NCBI GenBank assembly: GCA_036172665.1
Contig: CM069876.1
Span: 2,604,001 to 2,668,000, forward strand
Direction: 5' to 3'
DNA from: Prosopocoilus inquinatus
Lineage: Eukaryota; Arthropoda; Insecta; Coleoptera; Lucanidae
DNA length: 64,000 bases
The notes beneath the pieces are model-generated. The model saw only the letters and a program-made list of their open reading frames with translations, was not told the origin of the DNA and made no database searches. Below, in pieces: positions 24,419-34,339 of this stretch; within the stretch, counting starts at the first letter, position 1; the number at the start of each line of letters is the position of its first letter. Both the position numbers and the translations under genes were made by a program.

Positions 24419-25201
24419 ATGGCAAACGAAGCTGAAAATGCAATACAATTTCAAAATTACACTCCAACGGTTGGACATGTTGGACCTTTTGACATCAACG
24501 CTTCTTGGACAAATTATCAAGAACGACTGGAATTTTTCTTTGAAGCAAATAACATAACGAATGATGGCAAGAAACGAGCTATTCTGCTAGCACAATTTGG
24601 CGCTTCAGCGTATGAAATTTTGAGATCATTGGTAACGCTACAAACACCACGTGTTTTCACATATGCGGAAATAGTTATTAAGTTAAAAGGTCATTTCAAC
24701 CCAACACCAAATGAAATCGTCGAGAGGTTTAATTTCAACAAGCGAATACAAAGAAAAAGTGAATCCATTGCAGATTTTGTCGCAGATCTTCGTAAACTCA
24801 GTAAATTTTGCAATTTTATTGAAGTAAATAACATGCTGAGAGATCGAATCGTATGTGGAGTCACAGACGAAGGATTACAAAAGAAATTGTTTTCGGAATC
24901 TAAACTTACATTTGATTGGAATTAGCTATTGCAGCCGAAACTGCACGGAAAAATGTGGAAGACGTTAGAATTTTGACAGGAAATTCAATATCGATGATTA
25001 ATAAGCAAAAATCTAGACAAAAAGACCCAAGAAAATTAAAGCCCTGTCATCATTGTGACAGATTACATGATGAAAAAAAAATGCAAATTCAGAGACGCTG
25101 TCTGCCACTACTGCAACAAGAAAGGACATATACAAAAAGCTTGTTTTAAAAAGAAATATGAAGAAAGGAAACAAGAACAACATACAGCAACAAATAGATA
25201 A
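24419..25201 (+). pseudogene. gypsy gag (frameshifted)
   Basis: Gag would package element RNA. I take MANEAENA at 24419 as the start, 33 bases into a slightly longer open frame. The capsid-like segment includes WTNYQERLEFFFEANN and KGHFNPTPNEIVERF. A frame break occurs at about 24920, and another in a poly(A) run near 25080. Beyond the second break the reading frame encodes a complete CCHC zinc knuckle, CHYCNKKGHIQKAC (Cys-X2-Cys-X4-His-X4-Cys), and a basic tail ending at a stop at 25199-25201. With two breaks it is non-functional as it stands. Confidence 0.85.
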
Positions 25202-25204
25202 CCG

Positions 25205-27558
25205 AATAAGTCAAAGAACTGTAACTGGGTTGAAGATGACGAATGTGATGTGTATACACTTAATTCGATCCATGCAACTGAGAAGAATGAAAAAATTATG
25301 GCGAATGTCAAGTTGAATGGAATGCCAGTTCTGATGGAGGTGGATTCTGGTGCAGTATGTACTATTATTAAAAAAGAGACTTGGGAAAAAATTCGAATGA
25401 AATCAAGGAAATTACAAAAAGTGACATGGAATTTGCAGACATGGACTCAACAAAGAATTAACATTTTGGGCGAGACTGTTGTTGAAGTTCAATACAAAAA
25501 AATAAATAAAAACTTAAAAGTTGTTGTTTCGGATGGTGAAGGTTGTGATCTGCTGGGAAGAAACTGGTTTGGAGAATTGGGTATCACAATAAAAGGGGTG
25601 TGCAGCATCAATAAGGACTCGCGCATTTTACCGCAACTATTATTCCAACAATACCTTACAGTTTTTGAAGAGAAACTAGGCAAATTTTTCGGAGATTCAA
25701 TTAAGCTAGAGTTGAAGGAAGATGCATCACCTGTTTTCCTGAAAAGCAGACAAGTTCCTTTCGCCCTTAAGTCAGCAGTAGAAAAAGAACTAGACAAGTT
25801 AGTTGAACAGGGAGTTCTGGAAGCAACCGATTATTCCGAATGGGCCACACCGTTGGTCATTTCAAGAAAACACGATGGGAAAATAAGATTGTGTGGAGAT
25901 TACTGCATTACGGTGAATAAGGCATTAAAAAAAAACTCATATCCTTTAACTACATTTACGGAAATGATAACCTTATTAACACCCGCTGCGATGTTTTCGA
26001 AACTGGATTTATCACAAGCTTATCAACAACTTCGTGTTGATAATGAGGCAGCAAAGATTCTTGCGCTTAATACTCATAAAGGACTGTTCCGAGTGAACCG
26101 TCTTCCTTTTGGAATTTCAATCGTACCAGGCCTTTTTCAAAGAATTATGGATTCGTTAATAGCTTCTGTTCCGGAAACAAAAGCATATTTGGATGATATC
26201 ATTGTATTCGGAAGAAATCAAGAACAACATGACAGTAACTTAAGAAAAGTCTTGGATAAATTACGAGATACGGGACTTACTTTGAAATAATCTAAATGCG
26301 AATTTGGACTGAAGAACATAAGATATTTAGGATATGTCATTGGAGAAGAAGGAGTACGCCCTACAGATGAACGTATCAAGACAATTAAAGAAGCTCCAAG
26401 GCCTACAAATAAAGAAGAACTACAGTCATTTTTAGGAATGGTAAACTTCTACAACCGTTTTCTAAAAGATAAATCGAGTATAATCGAACCACTGCAGAGG
26501 CTATTGGATAATAAACCATGGCGATAGACTAAACTACATGAAAGAGCTTTCTGCAAGTTGAAAGATCTGTTGAGATCAGATTTAATTTTAACACACTATG
26601 ACGAAAACAAGGCCAAATATAGACAAGGACATCGAAGAATGTGTGGCGAAATATGAAGTATGTCAGACTCAATCCACCAAAAGCACCGCGACAGACCTTG
26701 GAAAGTCCATTAAATCCATGGTCCACTTTGCATGTAGACTTCGCAGGTCCTTATAAAGACAAAATTTTCTTAATTGTTTTTGACGCAATGTCAAAATAGC
26801 TTGAAGTAGACATTATGAAATCAATGGCATCAGGCGAAGTCATTAAGAGTTTCAGAAAAATATTTGCCAGATTCGGAATTCCAGACCTTGTTGTTTCGGA
26901 TAACGGACGTTCTTTTGATTCGAAAGAGCTTCACGAATTCTACGAGAAAAATTTAATTGAATTTAGTACGATATCGCCATACCATCCATCCAGTAACGGG
27001 CAAGCTGAACGTATGGTACAGACTACGAAGAAAATTCTGTCTAAATTATATGAAGGAAATATTGAATTATAAGTTCAAAGAATGCTTTTTCGTCAGCATA
27101 CGACTGTACATGCAGGAACTAAAAAGACACCAGCGGAACTGCTGATGGGAAGGAAATTGAGAACTGTGTTGGATAAAATGCATCCATACGCACTACAAAC
27201 TAACAAGAAATTATCAGAAGAGTCCAAAAGAAAATTCCGCATTTTTGATTTCGGAGATTTGGTTTATTTTCGTAACTACAATCCGTCAGGACCTAAATGG
27301 TTAAAAGGACAGATCCAGGATTGCACAGGACAAGTTTCTTATAAAGTTCAAGTATCGAATGGGAATATAGTTAAACCACATATAGACCAACTACGACGGA
27401 GAGTAGCTGAAGATGTTGAACAAACTACAAAACAGTCATCAGGATTCGAATTACGAGAAACACAGTCAGTTGCGTTTACTCCTAATGTTGTTATGCAAGA
27501 AACGTCTTCAACACCGTCTTTTAATTCTGACTCCGATATTTCAAATTCAGTACAGTGA
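25205..27558 (+). pseudogene. gypsy pol: protease, RT and partial integrase
   Basis: The protease shows LMEVDSGAVCTII (DSG instead of the commoner DTG). RT shows LCGDYCITVNKALKKNSYPL, FSKLDLSQAYQQL, LPFGISIVPGLFQRIMD and YLDDIIVFG, i.e. all catalytic Asp boxes. A stop at about 26288 interrupts the RT thumb region; the frame then continues to FLGMVNFYNRFL and a second stop. Near 26605 the sequence jumps from the RNase H start (THYDENK) to the integrase zinc-domain end (KYEVCQTQS). The integrase core keeps its D35E spacing from SDNGRSF to NGQAERMVQ. A stop falls near 27070. The 3' end encodes a C-terminal KWLKGQI-type domain. Confidence 0.9.
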
Positions 27559-27752
27559 AGAAATGATACACAGGAGGAGTTAATTAATCAACCTGTGATT
27601 CCTTCTAACAAAGAACATGGAGCAGCCGTACCAGGTCAAGAAAATAGGGGTCTTCCTTCTCCTGTGCTGTCATATAATCACGAAAAAAATGTCTCTGAGA
27701 CCACGAAGACTTTGTAAGCAACCGTTGCGCTACAAGGACTTTGTGCTCAAAT

Positions 27753-27766
27753 AAAAAAGGAAGGGA
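27753..27766 (+). other. Polypurine tract
   Basis: AAAAAAGGAAGGGA immediately precedes the 3' LTR, the position where plus-strand synthesis is primed in LTR elements. Confidence 0.9.
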
Positions 27767-27921
27767 TGTTATGTATGTATGTGTGTTTTGAGTAGGCGAG
27801 TATGCGCATGAACAATTGATAATAACATTACTGAAGTTTCCCAAAGTTTGTTCTAATTAATTTTGTAATTGGAAAGCCGAATTTAATAAAAGTTAATCGC
27901 TTAATGATCTAATACATAATA
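27767..27921 (+). repeat. 3' LTR of the mag-type gypsy element
   Basis: Starts TGTTATGTATG and ends ACATAATA. It is the same length as the 5' LTR with four transitional differences, and is followed by the target duplication TTGTG. Confidence 0.95.
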
Positions 27922-27976
27922 TTGTGTTTAGGTTGTGTCGTTTGCAAAGAGTTGAAACGGTCTATTTGTTGATAAA

Positions 27977-28905
27977 ATGAGTGAAATTGAAGATGAACAT
28001 CGCAGCGTAATAAAGTTCCTGATAAAAGAAGGCAATGGTCTAAAAGTAATTCATGAAAGAATGGTTGCAGTGTATGGGAAAGATGCACCATCTTATTTTC
28101 AAGTAAAATTGTCCTAAAGTCCGGACGACCCGTTGAAGCTCGAACTGAAGACATTCTGCGAAAAGTCGAAAATTTGATACTGCGAGGCCGCCGTATAGAG
28201 ATCTTTGTCATTGCCAATGAAGTCGGTATATTCGAAACAAGTGTCCTCAAAATTTTGTAGTTTGAGTTGGAGAGGGATAAACATTTTCTTTTCTCGAATT
28301 ATCACCGGGGATGAGACTTGGGTACATCACTGGGACCCTCCTACTAAACAAGAATCCATACAGTGGGTTCATAAGAGCTCAGAAGGATCGCCAAAATAGG
28401 CCAAAACACAATCTTCTGGAAAAAACCTGATGGAAACCGTTTTCTGGGATGCTGTAGGAGTCTTGCTTATTGAATATATGCCGAGGGAATCTACCATAAA
28501 TGCAGAAGCCTACGTAAACACAAGTACAAATTTAAAAACTGTTCTGGAGGTAAAGCGCCCGCATTCTTATCCAAAAAAAAACTTGTTGCTGCACGATAAT
28601 TGTCGGGATCATAAGGCAAACAAAGTTCAGCAGATAATCAATGACTATGGGTTTATAGAGTTAAGGCATCCACATTATAGCCCTGACCCAGCTCCGTCAG
28701 ACTTCTTTTTATTAAAAAATTTAAAAAAAGCATCTCAGAGGAAAGTGTTTTGCTTTTGATGAAGAGCTCAAAGAAGCTGTTGAAGAATATTTTGCAGGGT
28801 TACCAAAGGATTTTTTTCTGAGGGTATGGGGCAATTGCAAAAAAGATGGAATAAGTGCTGAAGGAGTGCTGAAGGGAGTTTTGTAGAAAAATATTTTTTT
28901 TGTTC
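27977..28905 (+). pseudogene. Mariner-1 transposase (DD34D), broken
   Basis: The protein starts MSEIEDEHRSVIKFLIKEG and carries the mariner helix-turn-helix region. The catalytic domain shows TGDETWVHHW (first Asp), LLHDNCRDHKANK (second Asp) and HPHYSPDPAPSDFFLLKNL (third Asp), with 34 residues between the last two, the mariner signature. It would excise and reinsert the element at TA sites. Lesions are an out-of-frame join near 28113, a further deletion/frameshift near 28260 that removes much of the linker, a stop near 28397, and a frameshift after 28750. A C-terminal SFVEKYFF-like end is still readable in another frame. Confidence 0.85.
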
Positions 28906-29087
28906 TCTTATGTGCTTTTTTTCATGGCTAGGTAGATAACATAAAAATACGCCCTCGGACATTAAAGAACAAGTTTCATAAGACGTGATTTTAGCGCACG
29001 CGTTCAGTTTTAGGCATACTATTTTGTTCTATTTTGGTTATTAGTTACAAAAGAGCTTAAGAATCTGCCTTATTTTGAAACTTAATG

Positions 29088-29233
29088 CAGTGAAATCTCT
29101 GATAAGCGGACACCGACCGTCGCCAATTATCTGTCCGCTTGTAAGAGGTGTCCGCTTATTAAAAGATTCTATAGAACAGTTCCACAAAATTGTCCGGTTA
29201 CGAGAGGTATCCGTAATGAGAGAGAGTTCACTG
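29088..29233. mobile_element. MITE with CAGTGAAMTCTC ends
   Basis: The left end CAGTGAAATCTCTGATAAGC and the inverted right end (GAGAGAGAGTTCACTG on the plus strand) pair, with internal copies of GTCCG/CGGAC and GAGGTRTCCG. The right flank is TA; the left flank is TG. The CAGT-type ends and TA target suggest a pogo/Tc1-type non-autonomous element. 146 bp, no coding capacity. Confidence 0.7.
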
Positions 29234-31390
29234 TATAGGAAAATTTTGTTTTCTTGATGGCAGTTGGTTAAGTTTAAAATAATTTCAAACGTCAATTTAA
29301 ATGTTATGATAACTGAAGTCAACTCTTCTCTTAAAGTTATGCTTATAATTACATATTTTTGTGAGCTTTTATAAGTGCGTTAGTTACATTTATAATTTGT
29401 GATGTCAATAAATAAAGGTAATTTCTGTAACATTTGTAAGTTTAGAGGTATGTAATCATTTGGTCACGTAGGATTTGAACAAACGCAGCTAAGTATTTTG
29501 CCACCAACTTGATAAAATAAAATTACGAGTGCTTTAATGTCCTACTTTATGAAACCTAAATGACTCATTTGAGTTTCCCAATGTAAACCATCGAAACATC
29601 AAAATGGAAACAAACACTTAAGCGTTCTTAAATTATTTTTTGGTTTTTCAAAATTTGCTTTCTAAAATTCCCTTCCAAAATGTTAAAAAAAATGAATCGT
29701 ATGTTTCACAACTGTTTCTCAGAAAATTGGTTTCCATTTTTGTTTATTAAAAAAATAATTACGTCGGCTAACTTCTGGAAACAAATTCGACGGTGTATAC
29801 TCTGTAAACTCAGTTTCTGGGTAAACGGTGTAAAACTAGCGTAGCAACTTATTAATAACGTACGTATTATGTCCGCCGAAAGATTTATAGTTTCAAACAC
29901 ATAAAGTACGCTGCTTGCAAATATGCAATCGATGAGCACATGTACGCCTTGCTGACACATTTTCATTAAAGAAGTGCCAGATTCGCATGCGGTTAACCGG
30001 TTCGAAAAAAATGAGTCGAAATAAGCTCGGCGGAAGTGAAGAAAAACAAACCGAAAGCACGTGTTGTGGTTATTGCAGTAATGCAGAGACAGCAGGATGT
30101 ACACGAATGTGTTTTGCTTTCATTAACTCATCATGTCTACGTTTTATGTGCCACATAGTTGTAAACTAGAAAATTTTCCAAATTACAAAAAAATACACAA
30201 AAATTCTCTTTGTTTTTCCAAAATTATTTGCAAAGTAACTGATTTAAATATCTTCCATTTTTATACATTACTTTTGGTAATGTGTTACAGGAAGAGATGT
30301 TCAATGATGCAAATGATAAACGATGTCAAAAAAATTAAATCCTTTCTTTTAGAAACCTGTTAAATAAAGCTGAAGCTCGACGGCAAACGAAACGCAGTAA
30401 TTACATACTCCATTTCTAATGAGTGGGCTTTGCCACTAAAGTTAAGAAATGTGGGAAACTCATCTTTTACATAATATGTTCATCGTGTATCTATGGTTTT
30501 CATTCCTCTTGTCCATTCCAATCTTTAAAAATTATTTTATTTTTTTTATTTCCGCTGCGTTCACCCTCTGCCGTTCTCTTTTCGCTAACGGCCAAGCCTC
30601 AGCTTTAGAAATAGAATTTGCTGGTACTTCAGAAGCATTTTGCCGCCGAAGCAATTACGGCCATTTGTAGGCTCTAATTATATCAGTAAAGGTCAGATTA
30701 TATGCAGCAAAAAATTTAAATATATCGAGCCTTCAACAAAAAAGAAACCTTTTAGCTTTGTAAACACACACACAATTCACTCCACTTTTGGAAAGAAAAG
30801 TACGTATCGGGTTACAAAATTTTTCTTCTGAGTTAGCTATGAACGAGTGCAGTCATGTCTGATATTAATTCTTCTTTCCGACATATTGATACGTTTAATA
30901 ATTTTCTATAATTTGAGCGCTAGATGAGGAATTAAGTATGAATAAGGCAACAGGGATAAAAATAAAGAAAAACATAATGGCAATACACTCAATCACAAAC
31001 CGTACCTTGGCCACGACATTGGAATCTTGAAACTTACCTTGACCACGAAATTGGAATCTTGAAACGTACCTCACCTACAGTATAAGTGGCATATTAATGG
31101 CGTAACCTATTACTATTTTCAGGGAAGTGAAGTAAAGTTTGTAGGCAACCAGTTAATGGCAATGTTACCTTTTGAATTGTAATTAATTATACAACAATTT
31201 AAAAGATTGTAGCGACAAGAAAACATTAAATTTGTTGTTCGAATACTCATAGATTACTCATAGGTTCGAGTACGTTATTGCGTTGCAAATGTAACTTTTT
31301 TTAAACAAAATTTTAAAAAGCCAGGAGCTTGGATATGTTCCGATTATCGGTAAATCTGTAGTAAAAATGTGTCACTCTGTATTGATATCG
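29234..31390. other. Gene-free stretch
   Basis: Open frames of 60-132 codons occur on both strands, but composition is AT-driven and no domain is recognisable. The only structure I support is the short tandem repeat at 31001-31075. Confidence 0.4.
31001..31075. repeat. 32-bp tandem repeat, about 2.3 copies
   Basis: Units beginning CGTACCTTGGCCACGA and CTTACCTTGACCACGA each continue to ATTGGAATCTTGAAA; a partial third copy follows. Confidence 0.8.
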
Positions 31391-31553
31391 AAAATATTTA
31401 AGGGGGGGCCTCCAAATTGGATTGCGCCTGGGGCTTCTTAACTAAATCCACCGGATAGTCAACTAAGAATTCTTTTCTTAGTTGACTATCCGGTGGATTT
31501 AGTTAAGAAGCCCCAGGCGCAATCCAATTTGGAGGCCCCCCCTTAAATATTTT
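31391..31553. repeat. Perfect 79-bp inverted repeat with 5-bp loop
   Basis: Bases 31391-31469 are the exact reverse complement of 31475-31553 by direct reading, with spacer TTCTT. The outer ends are AAAATATTTAAGGGGGGG and its complement, and the inner ends read CAACTAAGAA / TTCTTAGTTG. It contains a run of seven G or C on each arm. The right arm abuts the gypsy-2 protease fragment. It may be a real extruding palindrome, a tiny fold-back element or an assembly artefact. Confidence 0.95.
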
Positions 31554-31555
31554 AT

Positions 31556-32420
31556 ATCTGTGGCGCACATATTACTGGCACTCGGTTGCCTCCTGCCGTG
31601 AGTAGTGTCTTGTTCGATGGCGTGATTGGTGTTGTTACGAAACTGTTCTTGAAAATATTTAATGTCGACCCTGTATCTAGTATAATATTTTGATTTCTAT
31701 TATCTAATTTATCCTTAATGCATAGAATGGTTGGTTGCCCTTTCCTCTTTGTGGGTGTCACGCTTGGGCATGCCGCGACCCTTTTTAGTTTGGGTTTCTT
31801 CTTGGGAATCGGTCGATCCGTTGATTTTGTTGACGAGGTTGCCAATTTTGTTGCCGCCCTGAATGTTGGGTTTGTTGACTGTTGGGTTTATTTCTTTGAG
31901 GCTGCCAATTTTAGTGTTCCGGGTGTCGATTGGTTTGTCGTCGATTGTGATTATTTTCCTGATAATAATTTTTTTACCTAGGCTGGTCATGTTTTTTCTC
32001 GTATGTGTTCACTATTTGTGTGCACCTTCTTGCAAAGTATCCTGGTTTGTGACAATTGTAGCATATTGGACGGGCATCCGCTGTGCATGCTCTTGGAAGG
32101 AATCTGTCTGTTTTCGTTGTTGTTAACAGATTCGTCTGTTGAGTAAATTTGATCCTCTAAATAACTGATTCTCAGTACTACATCTCTGAGTTCATCTGCA
32201 GACATAACCGTTTTACTAATAAGGTAATAACTTTGTCCATATCTACTGTGTAGCCCTGTTTCGAAAAGTTCCTGAAAAGCGGAATCTGTTATGTCTGGTA
32301 TCACTTCGTATGCTAGTGCCAACAAGTTGTAATAATATGTTTTGATGTCCTCGTTGTATCCTTGTGCGACACTTTGTATGGTTTGCTTTTGAGCCAACAT
32401 AGCGCATGGTGATCTGTCAC
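31556..32420 (-). pseudogene. gypsy-2: gag zinc knuckle and protease relic
   Basis: Reading right to left, a capsid-like segment (ALAYEVIPDITDSAFQELF, then VMSADELRDVVLRISYLED) leads into a zinc knuckle read in a shifted frame, CYNCHKPGYFARRC, in which the usual His is Tyr. A Lys-rich linker and the protease active site IILDTGSTLNIF follow, then LLTAGGNRVPV. At the right edge (32400-32422) the sequence reads VTDHHALCWL, an RNase H-type motif that belongs far downstream in pol, so the fragment is rearranged. It ends at the palindrome on the left. No LTR was identified. Confidence 0.7.
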
Positions 32421-32422
32421 CA

Positions 32423-32614
32423 GGAGACTATGTCGAAAAATAAAAAAATATGATGCCACTATTGTGTCACGATGGGAGTTTTCGAGTTTTTTCAAGTAAA
32501 GATACTTGTCTTCTTTATCTTTACTTGTCTTCCATATATGAAAAAACTCAAAAACTGCCATCGTGACACTATAGTGGCATCATGTTTTTTTTTTTATTTT
32601 TCGACATAGTCTCC
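32423..32614. repeat. Imperfect inverted repeat, arms about 72-76 bp
   Basis: 32423-32494 (starting GGAGACTATGTCGAAAAATA) pairs with 32539-32614, with mismatches and a poly-T length difference. The 44-bp loop contains a second small inverted pair (AAGTAAAGATA / TATCTTTACTT). Each arm contains the final DYVEK-stop codons of mariner-2 plus its 3' flank, so the mariner tail is present in both orientations. Confidence 0.9.
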
Positions 32615-33270
32615 CTCTACACTAATGCACTTGATCCATCGGTGCTTCAACATCTCGACAGCCTCCTGGGAAAATTTTTGTCTGACCTCTGCAAACCACT
32701 TTTTTACAGCTTGCATCAGTTCATTATTACTGGAAAATTTTTTCCCACGTAAATTTTCTTTTAATTTGGGAAATAGCCTGTAATCACTGGGGGCAAGATC
32801 TGTCTAATATGGTGGGTGCTTCACTAATTCAAAGCCTGCTTGGTGTATAGCAGCCATGGCAATACAAGATGTATGGCTAGGAGCATTATCCTCATAGAAC
32901 AGCACACCGTTCCTTAACTTTCCTCTGCGTTTCTCTTTAAGAGTGTCTCGCAATTTAAAAATCAATTGTACGTAAAAAGACCTTATAATCTCTGTCTCTT
33001 TTGCAAATAGTCAGTTAAGATAATTCCTTGAGCATCCCAGAACACAGTCAGTAAAACCTTTCCAGCAGAAACGCAGGACTTTGAATTTGCGGGGAGGAGG
33101 AGAATCGCGATGTTTCCACTCTTTACTTTGCGCTTTGGTCTCGGGATCATAATGGTACATCCATGACTCATCCATGGTCACATACCGATTAAGAAAGCTC
33201 TTTTTGTTTGCTTGGTACCAAACAAATCTAGCCAATTCGGCTAGTGAATTTAATTGGAAATCTAGTATTA
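32594..33270 (-). pseudogene. Mariner-2 transposase, C-terminal two thirds (broken)
   Basis: The minus strand shows RYVTMDESWMYHYDPETKAQ (first Asp), SAGKVLLTVFWDAQGIILTD, then in other frames a degenerate second block (LFYEDNAPSHT-like), HPPY and LAPSDYRLFPKLKENLRG, and a C-terminal end IKCISVEGDYVEK before a TAA at 32594. The third motif keeps LAPSD. Frame changes occur near 33010 and 32980, and the DNA-binding N-terminus is missing beyond 33270. The terminal tail is duplicated in inverted orientation at 32423-32494. Confidence 0.8.
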
Positions 33271-33611
33271 TTTCAGTTAATCTTAAGTTGAAAAAATAAT
33301 TCAGAAACATTTAACTGTAGGGTAACAGGAATAACAAACTCGAATAATAGGTATAAAGTTTTATGAAAACATAAAAGCTTATTAATTTGTTAAAAATGCG
33401 TATAATAAAAACTGGTAAATCTGAAATTGCAGTGCGTAATATTTCAAATAATTTTCCTAGTTTCTATAAAATAATAAAGGTTATAACAAACTTCCAAGAG
33501 AAATAACAGTATGGAGAGATGTGTATATCCGTGAAAATTTAATAAACAGATTGTCTAGAATGAGTTGGGATTACAGGGACTTAATATTAAAGTTACAATG
33601 TTAATTAAATC
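33271..33611. other. AT-rich stretch, no gene
   Basis: Nothing recognisable between the mariner-2 relic and the third palindrome. Confidence 0.4.
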
Positions 33612-33802
33612 ATGAACAGATAAAATAGCGACATCTTACTATCGCTTTTTGACCTGACATTGCAGTAGGATAGACAAATTGAAGCGGGATTTATTTGCTC
33701 CTAATAAGTCTTATTAGAAGCAAATCCCGCTTCAATTTGTCTATCCTACTGCAATGTCAGGTCAAAAAGCGATAGTAAGATGTCGCTATTTTATCTGTTC
33801 AT
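33612..33802. repeat. Near-perfect inverted repeat, arms about 92-95 bp
   Basis: 33612-33706 (starting ATGAACAGATAAAATAGCG) is the reverse complement of about 33711-33802 except for a 4-base insertion (ATTT) and one C/T difference near the centre. The centre reads AATAAGTCTTATT. The right arm is part of a dispersed repeat that continues to 33977, so the left arm is an inverted duplicate of the start of that repeat. Confidence 0.95.
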
Positions 33803-33977
33803 CATTCTTACATCGCAATTGCGAATAAATTGGGCAAGTCGTTTTTGGTCTGCAGTGGGAATGTCGAGCTACGTCTCTGCAGAAGAAGCCCCAAGCAGGG
33901 CTGAAACAGCCGTCCAGAGGCCGCTCGAGGTTTTCACTGCAATCAAAAACGATTTGCACAACATTTTTGTTAATTAA
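33708..33977 (+). repeat. Dispersed repeat family R, copy 1
   Basis: Contains CCCGCTTCAATTTGTCTATC, GGATGTCGCTGTTTTATCTG-like sequence, ATCGCAATTGCGAATAAATT and AAGTCGTTTTTGGTCTGCAG. A stretch then encodes SYVSAEEAPSRAETAVQRPL and EVFTAIKNDL in one frame. The same family recurs at 35549-35712, 37222-37400 (inverted) and 48846-48985. The parent element is unknown to me. Confidence 0.7.
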
Positions 33978-34339
33978 ATCGAAAAAAGTTTTGTCTTTTA
34001 GGCTTCGTTAAAGATATGTCACTAGTTTTAAAATGTTTCTTACAGCTTCCGCGGAATTTATTTAATATCTACTTTCTTTGTTACCGGAATAGGACCAAAT
34101 AAGAAACATGTACATTTCCCTATCACAGAAATCGATTGTTACATTTAAAATCAATGTTTGCGAGAAACAACATTCGACTTTTTTATTTTAAATGGCAGGC
34201 CTATGGATATTTTTTTCAGGTTTCATATTACAGTTTTGAAAAAGTTTTGTTAAATACATATGGCTTGTTAAATAATACTTTTAACTATTATATATATTCT
34301 ATTTACTTTTAACTTATTATTTTATTTTCCATGGCACAC

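Larger units (their letters stand above)
24180..27921 (+). mobile_element. Mag-type Ty3/gypsy LTR retrotransposon, internally deleted
   Basis: Two 155-bp LTRs (24180-24334, 27767-27921) bound gag and pol remnants. TTGTG flanks both ends (24175-24179, 27922-27926) as a 5-bp target duplication. A primer-binding-site-like TGGCGACGAGG follows the 5' LTR, and a 14-base purine tract directly precedes the 3' LTR. The LTRs differ at four positions by my reading, all transitions, so the insertion is comparatively recent. The element lacks RNase H and the N-terminal integrase part, so it is shorter than a full mag-type element. No env-like frame is present. Confidence 0.95.
24069..28957 (+). mobile_element. 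Mariner-1, interrupted by a gypsy element
   Basis: The left end CGAGGGCCTATTTTTATG and the inverted right end (CATAAAAATACGCCCTCG on the plus strand) are terminal inverted repeats that continue inward through TATCTACCTRGCCATGAAA. TA precedes the left end; the right flank is GA, so the TA duplication has mutated or been lost. Subtracting the inserted gypsy element and its duplicated TTGTG leaves about 1.14 kb, a normal mariner size with a small deficit. The transposase gene lies to the right of the gypsy insertion, which sits in the 5' leader. Confidence 0.85.

Noticed and set aside
25489..25797. 102-codon minus-strand frame
   Set aside because: Antisense of the gypsy protease-RT.
29706..30104. 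132-codon minus-strand frame
   Set aside because: Cys/Phe/Ile-rich without any recognisable pattern; no start context or splice signals that help.
31718..32126. Two plus-strand frames of 87 codons
   Set aside because: Antisense shadows of the gypsy-2 gag and protease.
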